Below are positions 29,102 to 39,197 of a stretch of DNA of 64,000 bases, piece after piece. The translations under genes and the position numbers were made by a program. Within the stretch, counting starts at the first letter, position 1. Each line of letters opens with the position of its first letter. Source of the DNA: Deinococcus aetherius (GTDB taxonomy: Bacteria; Deinococcota; Deinococci; Deinococcales; Deinococcaceae). Where the stretch lies: positions 310,001 through 374,000 of the forward strand of contig NZ_AP026561.1 in assembly GCF_025997855.1 (NCBI RefSeq), read 5' to 3'. Under the pieces are notes generated by a model. It was not told the DNA's origin. It ran no database searches and saw only the letters and a program-made list of their open reading frames with translations.

Positions 29102-31312
29102 CTACCCCGCGTTCCCCGGTTCCGTTCCCCGCCACCGCAGCAGCCGCAGGGCGTTGGCAGTGACGAGGGCCGTGGCCCCGGTGTCCGCCAGGATCGCCGT
29201 CCACAGGTTCGTGACGCCGAGCAGCGTGGTGACGAGGAAGACGGCCTTGAGCCCGAGCGCGAAGGCGAGGTTCTGCCGGATGTTGCCCAGGGTGGCGCGC
29301 CCGAGTGAGACGAGGTCGGCCACCCCCGTCACCCGTCCGTGGAGGAGGGCGGCGTCGGCGGTCTCCAGCGCCACGTCGGTGCCGCCGCCCATCGCCACCC
29401 CGACGCTGCTCGCGGCGAGGGCGGGCGCGTCGTTGATCCCGTCGCCGACCATAAGAACCCCGCCGTGCGCGCGAAGCTCCCCGATCAGGCGCAGCTTGTC
29501 CCCCGGCAGCAGCTCCGCCCGCACCTCCAGCCCGAGGGGGGCGGCCACAGCGTGCGCGGTGCGGGCGTTGTCCCCGGTCAGCATCAGGGGACGCAGGCCC
29601 AGGGCGCGCAGCCGGGAGACGGCCTCCCCCGCGTCGGGCCGCGCCTCGTCCCGCAGGGCGATCAGCGCGAGGGCGCCGCCTGGGCGGTCCTCGGCGAGGA
29701 CGACGACGGTCTGGCCCAGGTCCTCCAGCCTCTGAACCTCCGCCTGCCCGTCAGCGCCCAGCCACCCCCGCTCCAGCGCGAAACGCGGGGAGACGACGTG
29801 CAGGGCCCGGCCCTCCACGGTGGCGCTTACCCCGCGTCCCGCCTGGGCCTGCCCCGCCTCGGCTCGGGGCACGTCCAGCCCCAGCTCCTCTGCCCGCCGC
29901 ACGACCGCCCGGGCGAGGGGGTGGTCGCTGCCGCCCTCCACCGCCGCCGCGAGGCGCAGGGCCTCCTGTTCACCCAGAGCGCCCAGGGGCCGCACGGCCG
30001 TCACCGTCGGCGTTCCGGCGGTCAGCGTGCCCGTCTTGTCGAAAGCGACCGTGCGGGCCCGGCCCAGGGCCTCCAGCGCCGCGCCCCCCTTCACGAGCAG
30101 GCCGCGCCGGGCCCCCGCCGCCAGGGCGCTCGTGATCGCGGCGGGCACCGACAGCACCAGCGCGCACGGGCAGCCGATCAGGAGCAGCGCGAGCCCCCGG
30201 TACAGCCACGTCGTCCACTCGGCCCCGGTCAGGAGGGGCGGCAGGGCGGCGACGGCCACGCTCACCGCCACCACCCCGGGCGTGTACAGGCGGCTGAAGC
30301 GGTCGATCAGCCGGGCGGTGGGGGCGCGGCTGGCCTCGGCCTCCTCGACGAGCCGCAGGATGCGGGCCAGGGTGTTGTCGCCCGCCCCCCGGGTCACGCG
30401 AACGCTCAGCACCCCGCCCCCGTTCACGCTCCCCGCGTACACGGGGTCGCCCAGCCCCTTCTCCACCGGCACGCTCTCGCCCGTCACGGGGCTGTCGTCG
30501 AGCGCGGACCCGCCCGCCACGATCACCCCGTCGGCGGGCACCCGCGCCCCGGGCCTCACCTGGATGCGCTGCCCGACGTGCAGGGTGTCGGCCCCGACCT
30601 CGCGCACCCGCCCGCCCTCCTCCAGCAGGGCGGTGCGCGGCGTCAGGGCAGCCAGCGAGCGGATGCCCGCCCTGGCCCGCCCCGCCGCCACCCCCTCCAG
30701 CAATTCCCCCACCACGAAGAGGAAGACGACGACCGCCCCCTCCGCCGCCTCGCCGATCAGGAGTGCCCCCAGCGCCGCGAGCGTGACGAGCGTGTGAATC
30801 GAGAAGGGCTCGCCCAGCCGCGCGGAGGCCACGGCCCGCCGGGCGAGCGGCCACCCTCCCATCAGCGTCGCCGCCGCGTAGCCCCAGGCGGGGGCGCCGG
30901 GAAGGATCAGCGCCAGCCCCCACGCCAGGGCGAGCAGGGCCCCGGTGAGGAGGACCAGCCGCCCCTGCGCGCCCGCGTACCACGGCAGGCTGTCCCCGGC
31001 GGCCTGGTCACGCGCGTGGCCGTGGTCATGGTGGGATTCCGCCCGGCCCTCCGCGCCCGTCGGCAGCGCCCGGGGCGTGTACCCCAACGCCCGCAGGTGA
31101 CCTTCGAGCACCTCGCGCGGCGTCTGCGTCTCGTCGAGGTGGAGCCGCAACACCCCGGTCTGGAAGCTCGACTGCACCTCCCGCGCTCCGGGCAGCCGCG
31201 TCACCGCGCGCTCGACCTTCTGCATACACGAGGCGCAGTCCATCCCGTCCACGTGGTAGCGCAGTTCCGGGCCCGGCGTGGTGGGCGAAAGGACTTCGGC
31301 GGGGCGGGACAT
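29102..31312 (-). CDS. Heavy-metal-translocating P-type ATPase (Zn/Cd/Pb type)
   Basis: 736 aa P1B-type ATPase. One HMA domain at the N-terminus (GMDCASC, residues 23-29), a His-rich linker (SHHDHGHARDQ, about 93), CPC in membrane helix 6 (residues 381-383), phosphorylation Asp425 in DKTGTLT and the hinge GDGINDAPAL. CPC plus a His-rich linker points to Zn2+/Cd2+/Pb2+ export (ZntA-like) rather than Cu+. It heads an operon with DUF421 and CDF genes. An ArsR/SmtB-type palindrome and a -10 box lie directly upstream, so metal-responsive repression is likely even though no such regulator gene is adjacent. Confidence 0.94.
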   Translation of the reverse strand: MSRPAEVLSPTTPGPELRYHVDGMDCASCMQKVERAVTRLPGAREVQSSFQTGVLRLHLDETQTPREVLEGHLRALGYTPRALPTGAEGRAESHHDHGHARDQAAGDSLPWYAGAQGRLVLLTGALLALAWGLALILPGAPAWGYAAATLMGGWPLARRAVASARLGEPFSIHTLVTLAALGALLIGEAAEGAVVVFLFVVGELLEGVAAGRARAGIRSLAALTPRTALLEEGGRVREVGADTLHVGQRIQVRPGARVPADGVIVAGGSALDDSPVTGESVPVEKGLGDPVYAGSVNGGGVLSVRVTRGAGDNTLARILRLVEEAEASRAPTARLIDRFSRLYTPGVVAVSVAVAALPPLLTGAEWTTWLYRGLALLLIGCPCALVLSVPAAITSALAAGARRGLLVKGGAALEALGRARTVAFDKTGTLTAGTPTVTAVRPLGALGEQEALRLAAAVEGGSDHPLARAVVRRAEELGLDVPRAEAGQAQAGRGVSATVEGRALHVVSPRFALERGWLGADGQAEVQRLEDLGQTVVVLAEDRPGGALALIALRDEARPDAGEAVSRLRALGLRPLMLTGDNARTAHAVAAPLGLEVRAELLPGDKLRLIGELRAHGGVLMVGDGINDAPALAASSVGVAMGGGTDVALETADAALLHGRVTGVADLVSLGRATLGNIRQNLAFALGLKAVFLVTTLLGVTNLWTAILADTGATALVTANALRLLRWRGTEPGNAG

Positions 31313-31317
31313 GCCCC

Positions 31318-31340
31318 AGTATATCTGAGCAAGTGCTCAG
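31318..31340 (-). promoter_or_regulatory. Leaderless promoter and ArsR/SmtB-type operator of the metal operon
   Basis: On the minus strand TATACT (31323-31318) ends five bases before the ATG at 31312, predicting a leaderless message. The 16-bp inverted repeat CTGAGCAAGTGCTCAG (31325-31340) abuts and overlaps this -10 region; its TGAGCA/TGCTCA halves resemble the TGAACA/TGTTCA halves bound by metal sensors of the ArsR/SmtB family. The 31341-31888 stretch beyond it holds no convincing gene; it has a tandem GGCTAGAC pair (31628-31643) and an AT-richer leader. Confidence 0.7.
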
Positions 31341-31888
31341 GTGTCGGGGAGATGACGACGAGGATAGCTCTTTCGTGCTTGGGCGTCGAGTGCGACCCAT
31401 CCCCGCCCTGCCCGGTGCCCTTGTGCGGTCGGGGCGGGCCTGTCTCGGTCCCGGAAGTCCGGCGGACGAGGGCTCAGGCGTTCCTTCGGAAAAGTGCGTT
31501 CTCGGTATGAAGAGCGGGACGTAGGTTTGCCTCCCGCCAAGCCCTTCACCACTTTCGGAAAGCCCCGCATTTCCCGGGCGATCAAGCGTCACAGAACCGG
31601 TTACGATACGCCGCCGCCCTCCTGATTGGCTAGACGGCTAGACGAGTATGTGAAGTTTTGCTCTAGGTTCCGTGCAGGCCTGTAAAGGAATTCACCTTCA
31701 TTTGGCGCGCCCCCAGCCGCTAATCTCGGGAAGGTTCCGGGCTCCCTTTTTGCACCCGGCTCTGGGGCGGGCATTTTTTGTTTGGCCAACTCCATGAGAA
31801 TTGTCAGTCTATGTTCTGTTTCCAGGAACATATTCGTCAGGCATTAGTCAGACCCACCTCACCTGTTTCCCGTGGGAGGAACCTTCTC

Positions 31889-34202
<2,314 letters not shown>

Positions 34203-34217
34203 ACCCGAATCACGAGA

Positions 34218-34258
34218 GCCCGCCCGAAGCCTCGACTGGCCGGGCGGGTTCTTCTTTT
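34218..34258 (+). terminator. Rho-independent terminator of the GT-glf operon
   Basis: CCCGCCCG (34219-34226) pairs with CGGGCGGG (34241-34248), followed by the T-rich tail TTCTTCTTTT. Confidence 0.85.
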
Positions 34259-34359
34259 GGGCCTGGGTGGATCTCTCCTGCAAACGTGCGTGAAAAGGAG
34301 GGCAGAAGGCCGAGGGGGAGCGCCTTCTGCTTTCTGTCTCCTGCACCGTTCGCAGAACG

Positions 34360-36237
34360 TCAGTTGAACATCCGCCGCAGGTCCGCCGTGTACTTCGCCA
34401 GCTCGTGCGGGGGCGCGAAGGTCTCGGCGGCCCGTAGCCGCAACTCCAGCACCTCGGGCTCGTGGGGGTCGATGCGCAGGTACTGGTTGGCGAGCAGGAC
34501 CACCCGGCGGTGGTCGCCCCCCTCCGCCACTCGCTCCATCTGGCGCCGCAGCTCCAGGGTCAGCGAGAGCAGCGCCTCCTCGCGCAGTCCCTCGGCCCAC
34601 TCGCTGTCCTCCAGGTCGGGAAGGAAGGGGCCCCGGTACAGCGCCAGGGCGCGGGCCGTCTCCCCCCGCGTCAATGCCTCCCGCAGGGCGTGCAGGTCGA
34701 GGTCCACGTGGACGTCGCGGCCCAGGAAGTAGCGCGGCGCCTGGTGGGGCCCCTCGAAGCGGACGATCTCGGCACCCAGCCGGTCGCGCAGCTCCTTGAG
34801 GCACTGGCGCATGTACGCCGCCCCGCTCTTGGGGTCTTTCTCGGGAAAGAGGTCGAGCTGCATCTCCGCCCGGGTCCGCCCCGGACTCAGCGTGATGTAC
34901 ACGAGGAGGGGCACCGTGCCCCCGTACGTGAAGCGCACCTCCTCGCCGTCCTTGTGGACCGCCTGCCCCCCGAGGGTCTGCACCTGTACCGTGATCACGC
35001 CGTCCTCGGGCAGCGTGGGCGCCCCGGCCAGGTGCGCGAGGCGGTCGAGGAGCGGCTCCATGTACGGCGCGATCTCGGGTTCCAGGACCGCGTAGTGCAG
35101 CAGCTCGTTCAGCTCCTCCAGGTCGGGGCGGAACTCGCCCAATTGCCGCAGCCGCAGCATGTGGGTGAGGGCCTCCTTGAGGGCCGACGCGACCGCCCCC
35201 TCCTGCCGCAGCTGCAGGGCCGCCGCCGCGTGGTGAAGCTGCACCCGGACGAGTTCGGGCAGCCGGGCGGCGTTGCGGAACATCTGCGCGGCCCGTTCCA
35301 GGTCCGCCGCCGCGCTCGTAGGATCACCCCGTCGCCGGGCAAGCACACCGCTCGTTGCCCACATCTGGGCGGGCCACTCGGCGGGCACGCTGCCAAAGCT
35401 CAGCAGAGTATCCACGGCCTTTCCGTGCTGTCCGACCAGACTTTGATGCTCGGCCAGACGCGAGATGACCCAGACCCGGAGGTTGTGGTCCTGCAAGCTC
35501 TCAGCAAGAGGGCGAAGCTCCTCCAACACATGAACGTAAGAGGGATAGTCGCCATTGAGGCGTAACAACTCGGCCTCGCTGGTCATGAGCAGGGCTTGCA
35601 AGCGTGGCGAATTGGCATGGTGCAGTGTTCGTTTGGCCTCGGTCAATGTCGCGCGTGCCTCGGCGAGTTCGCCATGCGAAATTTGCAGTTCCAGGAGATT
35701 GCGTAAAGCGCTGAAGCGGGGAGCGGGATCGGGCAGGGAGGGCAACACGCTCACGGCTTCGGAAAGCAGGAGTTTGGCGCGGCGCGGATTCCCGAGAAGG
35801 GTGTACATCAGTGCCAGGGAGACGGTGACGCGAGCGGTCCACTCGTCGTTCCCCAGGGCAACATAACCATGCCAAGCGCGTTCCACACGCTTCAGGCCCT
35901 CGGCGGTCTGCCCAGACTGGAACTCCGCCACGCCCCACCAGCGCAGGCAACGTAACTGGAGTTCCCCTGTAAGATTTGGCACGATGGCTTGGAGACGCGC
36001 GGCCGCCTCATCGAACCGACCAAGGAGCCGAAGCACGTTTCCAAGCTCGACTTGCCCTTCGGGATCACCGAGCAGACTTGCCTTGGTGAGTGCGATTTCA
36101 GCTTCCTCCAACCGCCCTGTATTCAGCAGCGAGAGGCCCAACAAAGTATAGTCGCGCGCCGTCCTCGCATTTCCGGAGAGGAGCGTGACGACTGCCTCAA
36201 ATCGCCCGGCCTCGAATTGTCCCTCGACGTCGCTCAT
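34360..36237 (-). CDS. TPR/BTAD transcriptional regulator, candidate receptor of the adjacent peptide
   Basis: 625 aa. The N-terminal 400 residues are tandem TPR-like helical hairpins (LLGLSLLNTGRLEEAEIALT, VELGNVLRLLGRFDEAAARL, SEAELLRLNGDYPSYVHVLE). From about 415 a winged helix follows (VPLLVYITLSPGRTRAEMQL, AAYMRQCLKELRDRLGAEIV), then a BTAD (VDLDLHALREALTRGETARA, SLTLELRRQMERVAEGGDHR). SARP-type activators have the DNA-binding part at the N-terminus; here the order is reversed, and there is no ATPase. TPR domains are the peptide-binding module of RRNPP quorum-sensing receptors. The gene is divergent over 46 bp from a secreted-peptide gene. The part coding for the TPRs is less GC-rich than the part coding for the C-terminus. 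Its -10 may be TATAAA at 36259-36254. Confidence 0.88.
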   Translation of the reverse strand: MSDVEGQFEAGRFEAVVTLLSGNARTARDYTLLGLSLLNTGRLEEAEIALTKASLLGDPEGQVELGNVLRLLGRFDEAAARLQAIVPNLTGELQLRCLRWWGVAEFQSGQTAEGLKRVERAWHGYVALGNDEWTARVTVSLALMYTLLGNPRRAKLLLSEAVSVLPSLPDPAPRFSALRNLLELQISHGELAEARATLTEAKRTLHHANSPRLQALLMTSEAELLRLNGDYPSYVHVLEELRPLAESLQDHNLRVWVISRLAEHQSLVGQHGKAVDTLLSFGSVPAEWPAQMWATSGVLARRRGDPTSAAADLERAAQMFRNAARLPELVRVQLHHAAAALQLRQEGAVASALKEALTHMLRLRQLGEFRPDLEELNELLHYAVLEPEIAPYMEPLLDRLAHLAGAPTLPEDGVITVQVQTLGGQAVHKDGEEVRFTYGGTVPLLVYITLSPGRTRAEMQLDLFPEKDPKSGAAYMRQCLKELRDRLGAEIVRFEGPHQAPRYFLGRDVHVDLDLHALREALTRGETARALALYRGPFLPDLEDSEWAEGLREEALLSLTLELRRQMERVAEGGDHRRVVLLANQYLRIDPHEPEVLELRLRAAETFAPPHELAKYTADLRRMFN

Positions 36238-36253
36238 ACCACGTCCCCCAATT

Positions 36254-36277
36254 TTTATACGACTCTGCCTCTATCGT
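36254..36277. promoter_or_regulatory. Divergent promoter region of regulator and peptide genes
   Basis: Minus strand: TATAAA (36259-36254) suits the regulator (ATG 36237, GGGGGA box between). Plus strand: TATCGT (36272-36277) lies six bases before the peptide ATG at 36284, the leaderless arrangement seen at other genes. The whole 46-bp gap is AT-rich compared with its surroundings. Confidence 0.6.
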
Positions 36278-36283
36278 GGCGCT

Positions 36284-36451
36284 ATGAAAAGCAACACCGG
36301 ACGCAAAGTTCGCGCCATCCTGCTCACCGCCTTGACGGCTGTCCTGACGCTGGCACAGGCGGGTGGCGCTCATGATTTCGGCCAACGCGCCCCTGCTCAG
36401 ACAGAACGTACGGTGCAACCTGGCGGTGGTGCCCACGACTTCGGGCAGTAA
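36284..36451 (+). CDS. Secreted peptide precursor with two GGAHDFGQ copies (candidate pheromone)
   Basis: 55 aa. Residues 1-26 are a Sec signal peptide: basic start (MKSNTGRKVR), hydrophobic core (AILLTALTAVLTL) and a cleavage site AQA before Gly27. The mature part of 29 residues begins with GGAHDFGQ (27-34) and ends exactly at the C-terminus with GGAHDFGQ (48-55), joined by a hydrophilic spacer. The codons of the two copies differ synonymously at six of eight positions (CAT/CAC, GAT/GAC, CAA/CAG and others), which indicates selection on the peptide. C-terminal location of a short signal is typical of PapR- and Phr-type pheromones. Divergent from the TPR/BTAD regulator; followed after 2 bp by a second peptide ORF and then a terminator. 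No homologue recognised. Confidence 0.8.
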   Translation: MKSNTGRKVRAILLTALTAVLTLAQAGGAHDFGQRAPAQTERTVQPGGGAHDFGQ

Positions 36452-36453
36452 CC

Positions 36454-36579
36454 ATGCCGCGACCTCATCCCCCCCAGCCGAAGGACAAAGCCGTCCCGCC
36501 GGTGCCGCCCGTGCGGACAGCCCCTCGTCCGACCCTCCCCGTCATTCTGGGCGGTGCCGTGGACTTCGGTCAGCGTTAG
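36454..36579 (+). CDS. Second small ORF ending in GGAVDFGQ (candidate peptide)
   Basis: 41 aa, starting 2 bp after the stop of the first precursor, so translational coupling is likely; no Shine-Dalgarno sequence of its own is visible. The N-terminal 30 residues are Pro-rich and charged (MPRPHPPQPKDKAVPPVPPV), with no signal peptide. The C-terminus LPVILGGAVDFGQR carries a third copy of the motif with His replaced by Val at its fourth position and one extra Arg at the end. It may be a degenerate or variant signal, an antagonist, or a decayed copy. Recognised only by the shared motif. Confidence 0.62.
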   Translation: MPRPHPPQPKDKAVPPVPPVRTAPRPTLPVILGGAVDFGQR

Positions 36580-36594
36580 GTCACACAGCTTCGG

Positions 36595-36632
36595 AACCCT
36601 CCCGGTGCCCCAGCGCCCGGGAGGGTTCTTCT
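36595..36632 (+). terminator. Rho-independent terminator of the peptide operon
   Basis: AACCCTCCCGG (36595-36605) and CCGGGAGGGTT (36617-36627) make a perfect 11-bp stem with an 11-nt loop, followed by CTTCT. It isolates the two peptide ORFs as a unit. The following 36633-36956 holds no gene that I can support; it is the leader of the GH1-RmlD gene. Confidence 0.85.
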
Positions 36633-36956
36633 GATGCCCCCCCGGGCGCCGAGGGCCGCTCATGCCCGGCGACCTTTCCCATGAGACACCTTCGTCAGGA
36701 ATATTAAGTTTTTCGTTCGCCTCCCGTGTCCTATGGGGGGGCCCCGCACGGCACAATGCCCGACAGGTCCTCGCCCGGGAGGGATGGGGTCTAGGCCACC
36801 CGTGCCCGGTCTCCCTCCCGGCAACGCCGTCGAAACCTTTGGGGAGAGCCCCCAGGGAACGCTCGTTGCAACTCCGGTCCGGTATTCAGCCGGAGGGGAC
36901 CGCGTTGCACATGCATTCAACCAGCAGGTCACGCGAAGAGGGCAGGGGGAAGTTCG

Positions 36957-39128
36957 ATGGACAACTTGGAACTGTGGGTGGGCGTCGAACCCACCGTCAG
37001 CCGCGTGGGGGACGAGACGCTCGATCAGCTCGTTCTCAGCGGCTTCGACCGCCGTCTCGACGATATCGACCGCCTCGCCTCGACGGGGGCGAAGGCCGTC
37101 CGTTTTCCGCTGCTGTGGGAGCGCACCGCGCCGGGGAACCTCGCGGACGCGGACTGGCGCTGGGGGGACGAGCGCCTCGCCCGCCTCGCCGGGCACGGGC
37201 TGGACCCCATCGTGGGGCTCGTCCACCACGGGAGCGGGCCGTTTCACACGCACCTCCTCGACCCTGGCTTCGCGGACGGGGTGGCCGCCTACACCCGGGC
37301 GGTGGCCGAGCGGTACCCGCACCTGGGGATGTACACGCCCGTCAACGAGCCGCTGACGACCGCCCGCTTCGCGGCGTTGTACGGCCACTGGTACCCTCAC
37401 GCGCGGGACGAGGCGAGCTTCTGGCGGGCGCTGCTCCACCAGCTCCGGGCGACGGTGCTGGCGATGGCCGAGATCAGGAAGGTGAACCCGGCGGCCCGCC
37501 TCGTGCAGACCGAGGACCTCGGCCACACGTCGAGCACGCCCGCCCTGCGGTATCAGGCAGACTTCGAGAACGAGCGGCGCTGGCTCAGCCTCGACCTGCT
37601 CATGGGCCGGGTGGACGAGCGGCATCCGCTGTGGGGCTACCTGCGCTGGGCCGGGGTGATTGAACGCGACCTGCGCTGGTTCGCCGAGCACCCCTGCCCG
37701 CCCGACGTCTTGGGTCTGAACGTGTACGTGACGAGCGAGCGTTTTCTCGACGAGCGGCTCCACCGCTACCCGCCCCACACCCACGGGGGCAACGGGCGAC
37801 ACCGCTACGCCGACGTGGAGGCCGTGCGGGTGCGCGGCGAGGGGCTGGGCGGCGCGGGCGAGCGGCTGCGCGAGGCCCACGCGCGCTACGGCCTGCCCCT
37901 GGCGATCACCGAGGCTCACCTGGGCTGCACCCGCGAGGAGCAGCTCCGCTGGCTGCACGACACCTGGCGGGCGGCGCAGGCCGTGCGGGAGGAGGGGGCC
38001 GACGTGCGCGCCGTGACCGTCTGGGCCGCCCTGGGTGCTTTCGAGTGGAACAGCCTCCTGACCCGCCGCAGCGGCCACTACGAGAGCGGCTTGTGGGACG
38101 TGCGGGCGCCTGAGCCGCGCCCGACCGCCCTGCTGGGCCTCGCCCGCGACCTGGCCGCCGGTCGGGAGCCCGCCCACCCGGTCCTGGCGGGCCCCGGCTG
38201 GTGGCGGCGCGGGGAGCGCCTCATGTTCCCGCCCCACGGCCCGGTGCGCGCGGAGAGCCCCGACGGTCCCCCGCTCCTGATCACCGGGGCGAGTGGCACC
38301 CTGGGCCGGGCCCTCGCACACGCGTGCGAGGGGCGCGGCCTGCCCTACCGGCTGCTCTCGCGCCGCGACCTCGACATCGCCGACCCGGCCTCGGTGGAGC
38401 GGGCGCTGGGGGAGCACCGCCCCTGGGCGGTCGTGAACACCGCCGGGGACGTGCGGGTGGACGACGCGGAGGGGGACCCCCGCGTGGAGCGTGAGAACGC
38501 CCTCGGTCCGCGACTGCTCGCCCGCGCCTGTGCGGAGAGCGGCGTGCGGCTGCTGACCTTTTCCTCCGACCTCGTGTTCGACGGGCGCAAGGGGGCGCCC
38601 TACGTGGAGTCGGACACACCGCACCCGCTCAACGCCTACGGCCGGAGCAAGCTCGCCGCCGAGGAGGCCGTGCTGGGTCTGCTCCCGGACGCCCTCGTCG
38701 TGCGGACGAGCGCCCTCTTCGGCCCCTGGGACGAGCACGACTTCGCCGCCCACGTCCGGCGGGAGCTGCGTGCCGGGCGCGTCGTGCGGGCGGCGGGCGA
38801 TCAGGTCGTGTCGCCGACCTTCGTGCCCGACCTCTCCCACGCGGTCCTCGACCTCCTCCTCGACGGGGAGGGCGGCGTGTGGCACCTCGCCAACGCGGGC
38901 GCCGTGAGCCCGGCCGATTTCGCCCGGATGGTCGCCCGCGCGTCGGGCCTCGACCCCGAGCCCGTGGAGGAGGTGCCCACCGCCCGCCTCGGCCTCCCGG
39001 CGGCACGGCCCCCCTACAGCGCCCTGGCGAGCGAGCGCGGCTGGTTCATGCCGGACCTCGCCTCGGCCTTGGAGCGCTGGAGCGCGCATATGGAGAGCGC
39101 CGAGCGGGAGATGTTCGCCGCAGACTGA
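36957..39128 (+). CDS. GH1-like glycosidase fused to RmlD-type sugar-nucleotide reductase
   Basis: 723 aa. Residues 1 to about 415 are a GH1-like TIM barrel: acid/base Glu in YTPVNEPLTT (about residue 128) and the presumed nucleophile in LAITEAHLG (about residue 320). From about 435 a short-chain reductase of RmlD type follows: GASGTLGRALA, VVNTAGDVRVDDAE, TFSSDLVFDG, YGRSKLAAEE with the catalytic Tyr and Lys. RmlD reduces dTDP-4-keto-rhamnose. Fusion to a GH1 domain is a known but rare architecture and its substrate is unclear; the TEAH instead of TENG at the nucleophile may indicate a non-hydrolytic barrel. Start ATG 36957 has a GGGGGAA box. It may make an envelope sugar in the same pathway as the GT-glf genes. 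Confidence 0.85.
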   Translation: MDNLELWVGVEPTVSRVGDETLDQLVLSGFDRRLDDIDRLASTGAKAVRFPLLWERTAPGNLADADWRWGDERLARLAGHGLDPIVGLVHHGSGPFHTHLLDPGFADGVAAYTRAVAERYPHLGMYTPVNEPLTTARFAALYGHWYPHARDEASFWRALLHQLRATVLAMAEIRKVNPAARLVQTEDLGHTSSTPALRYQADFENERRWLSLDLLMGRVDERHPLWGYLRWAGVIERDLRWFAEHPCPPDVLGLNVYVTSERFLDERLHRYPPHTHGGNGRHRYADVEAVRVRGEGLGGAGERLREAHARYGLPLAITEAHLGCTREEQLRWLHDTWRAAQAVREEGADVRAVTVWAALGAFEWNSLLTRRSGHYESGLWDVRAPEPRPTALLGLARDLAAGREPAHPVLAGPGWWRRGERLMFPPHGPVRAESPDGPPLLITGASGTLGRALAHACEGRGLPYRLLSRRDLDIADPASVERALGEHRPWAVVNTAGDVRVDDAEGDPRVERENALGPRLLARACAESGVRLLTFSSDLVFDGRKGAPYVESDTPHPLNAYGRSKLAAEEAVLGLLPDALVVRTSALFGPWDEHDFAAHVRRELRAGRVVRAAGDQVVSPTFVPDLSHAVLDLLLDGEGGVWHLANAGAVSPADFARMVARASGLDPEPVEEVPTARLGLPAARPPYSALASERGWFMPDLASALERWSAHMESAEREMFAAD

Positions 39129-39138
39129 CGGCGGGGGA

Positions 39139-39175
39139 GGCGGGGCAGGGGAGAGGTCGCCCCTGCCTGCCCGCC
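39139..39175. terminator. Hairpin between convergent genes
   Basis: GGCGGGGCAGGGG on the left and CCCCTGCCTGCCCGCC on the right pair over most of their length around a short loop, between genes ending at 39128 (+) and 39198 (-). There is no T-tract, so its terminator role is an inference. Confidence 0.55.
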
Positions 39176-39197
39176 GGGCCGCTCACCAGTCGGAGCC

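Noticed and set aside
31601..31831. 76-codon minus-strand frame in the leader of the glycosyltransferase
   Set aside because: No ribosome binding site or -10 box, and third-position use unlike the coding genes; it overlaps the likely leader.
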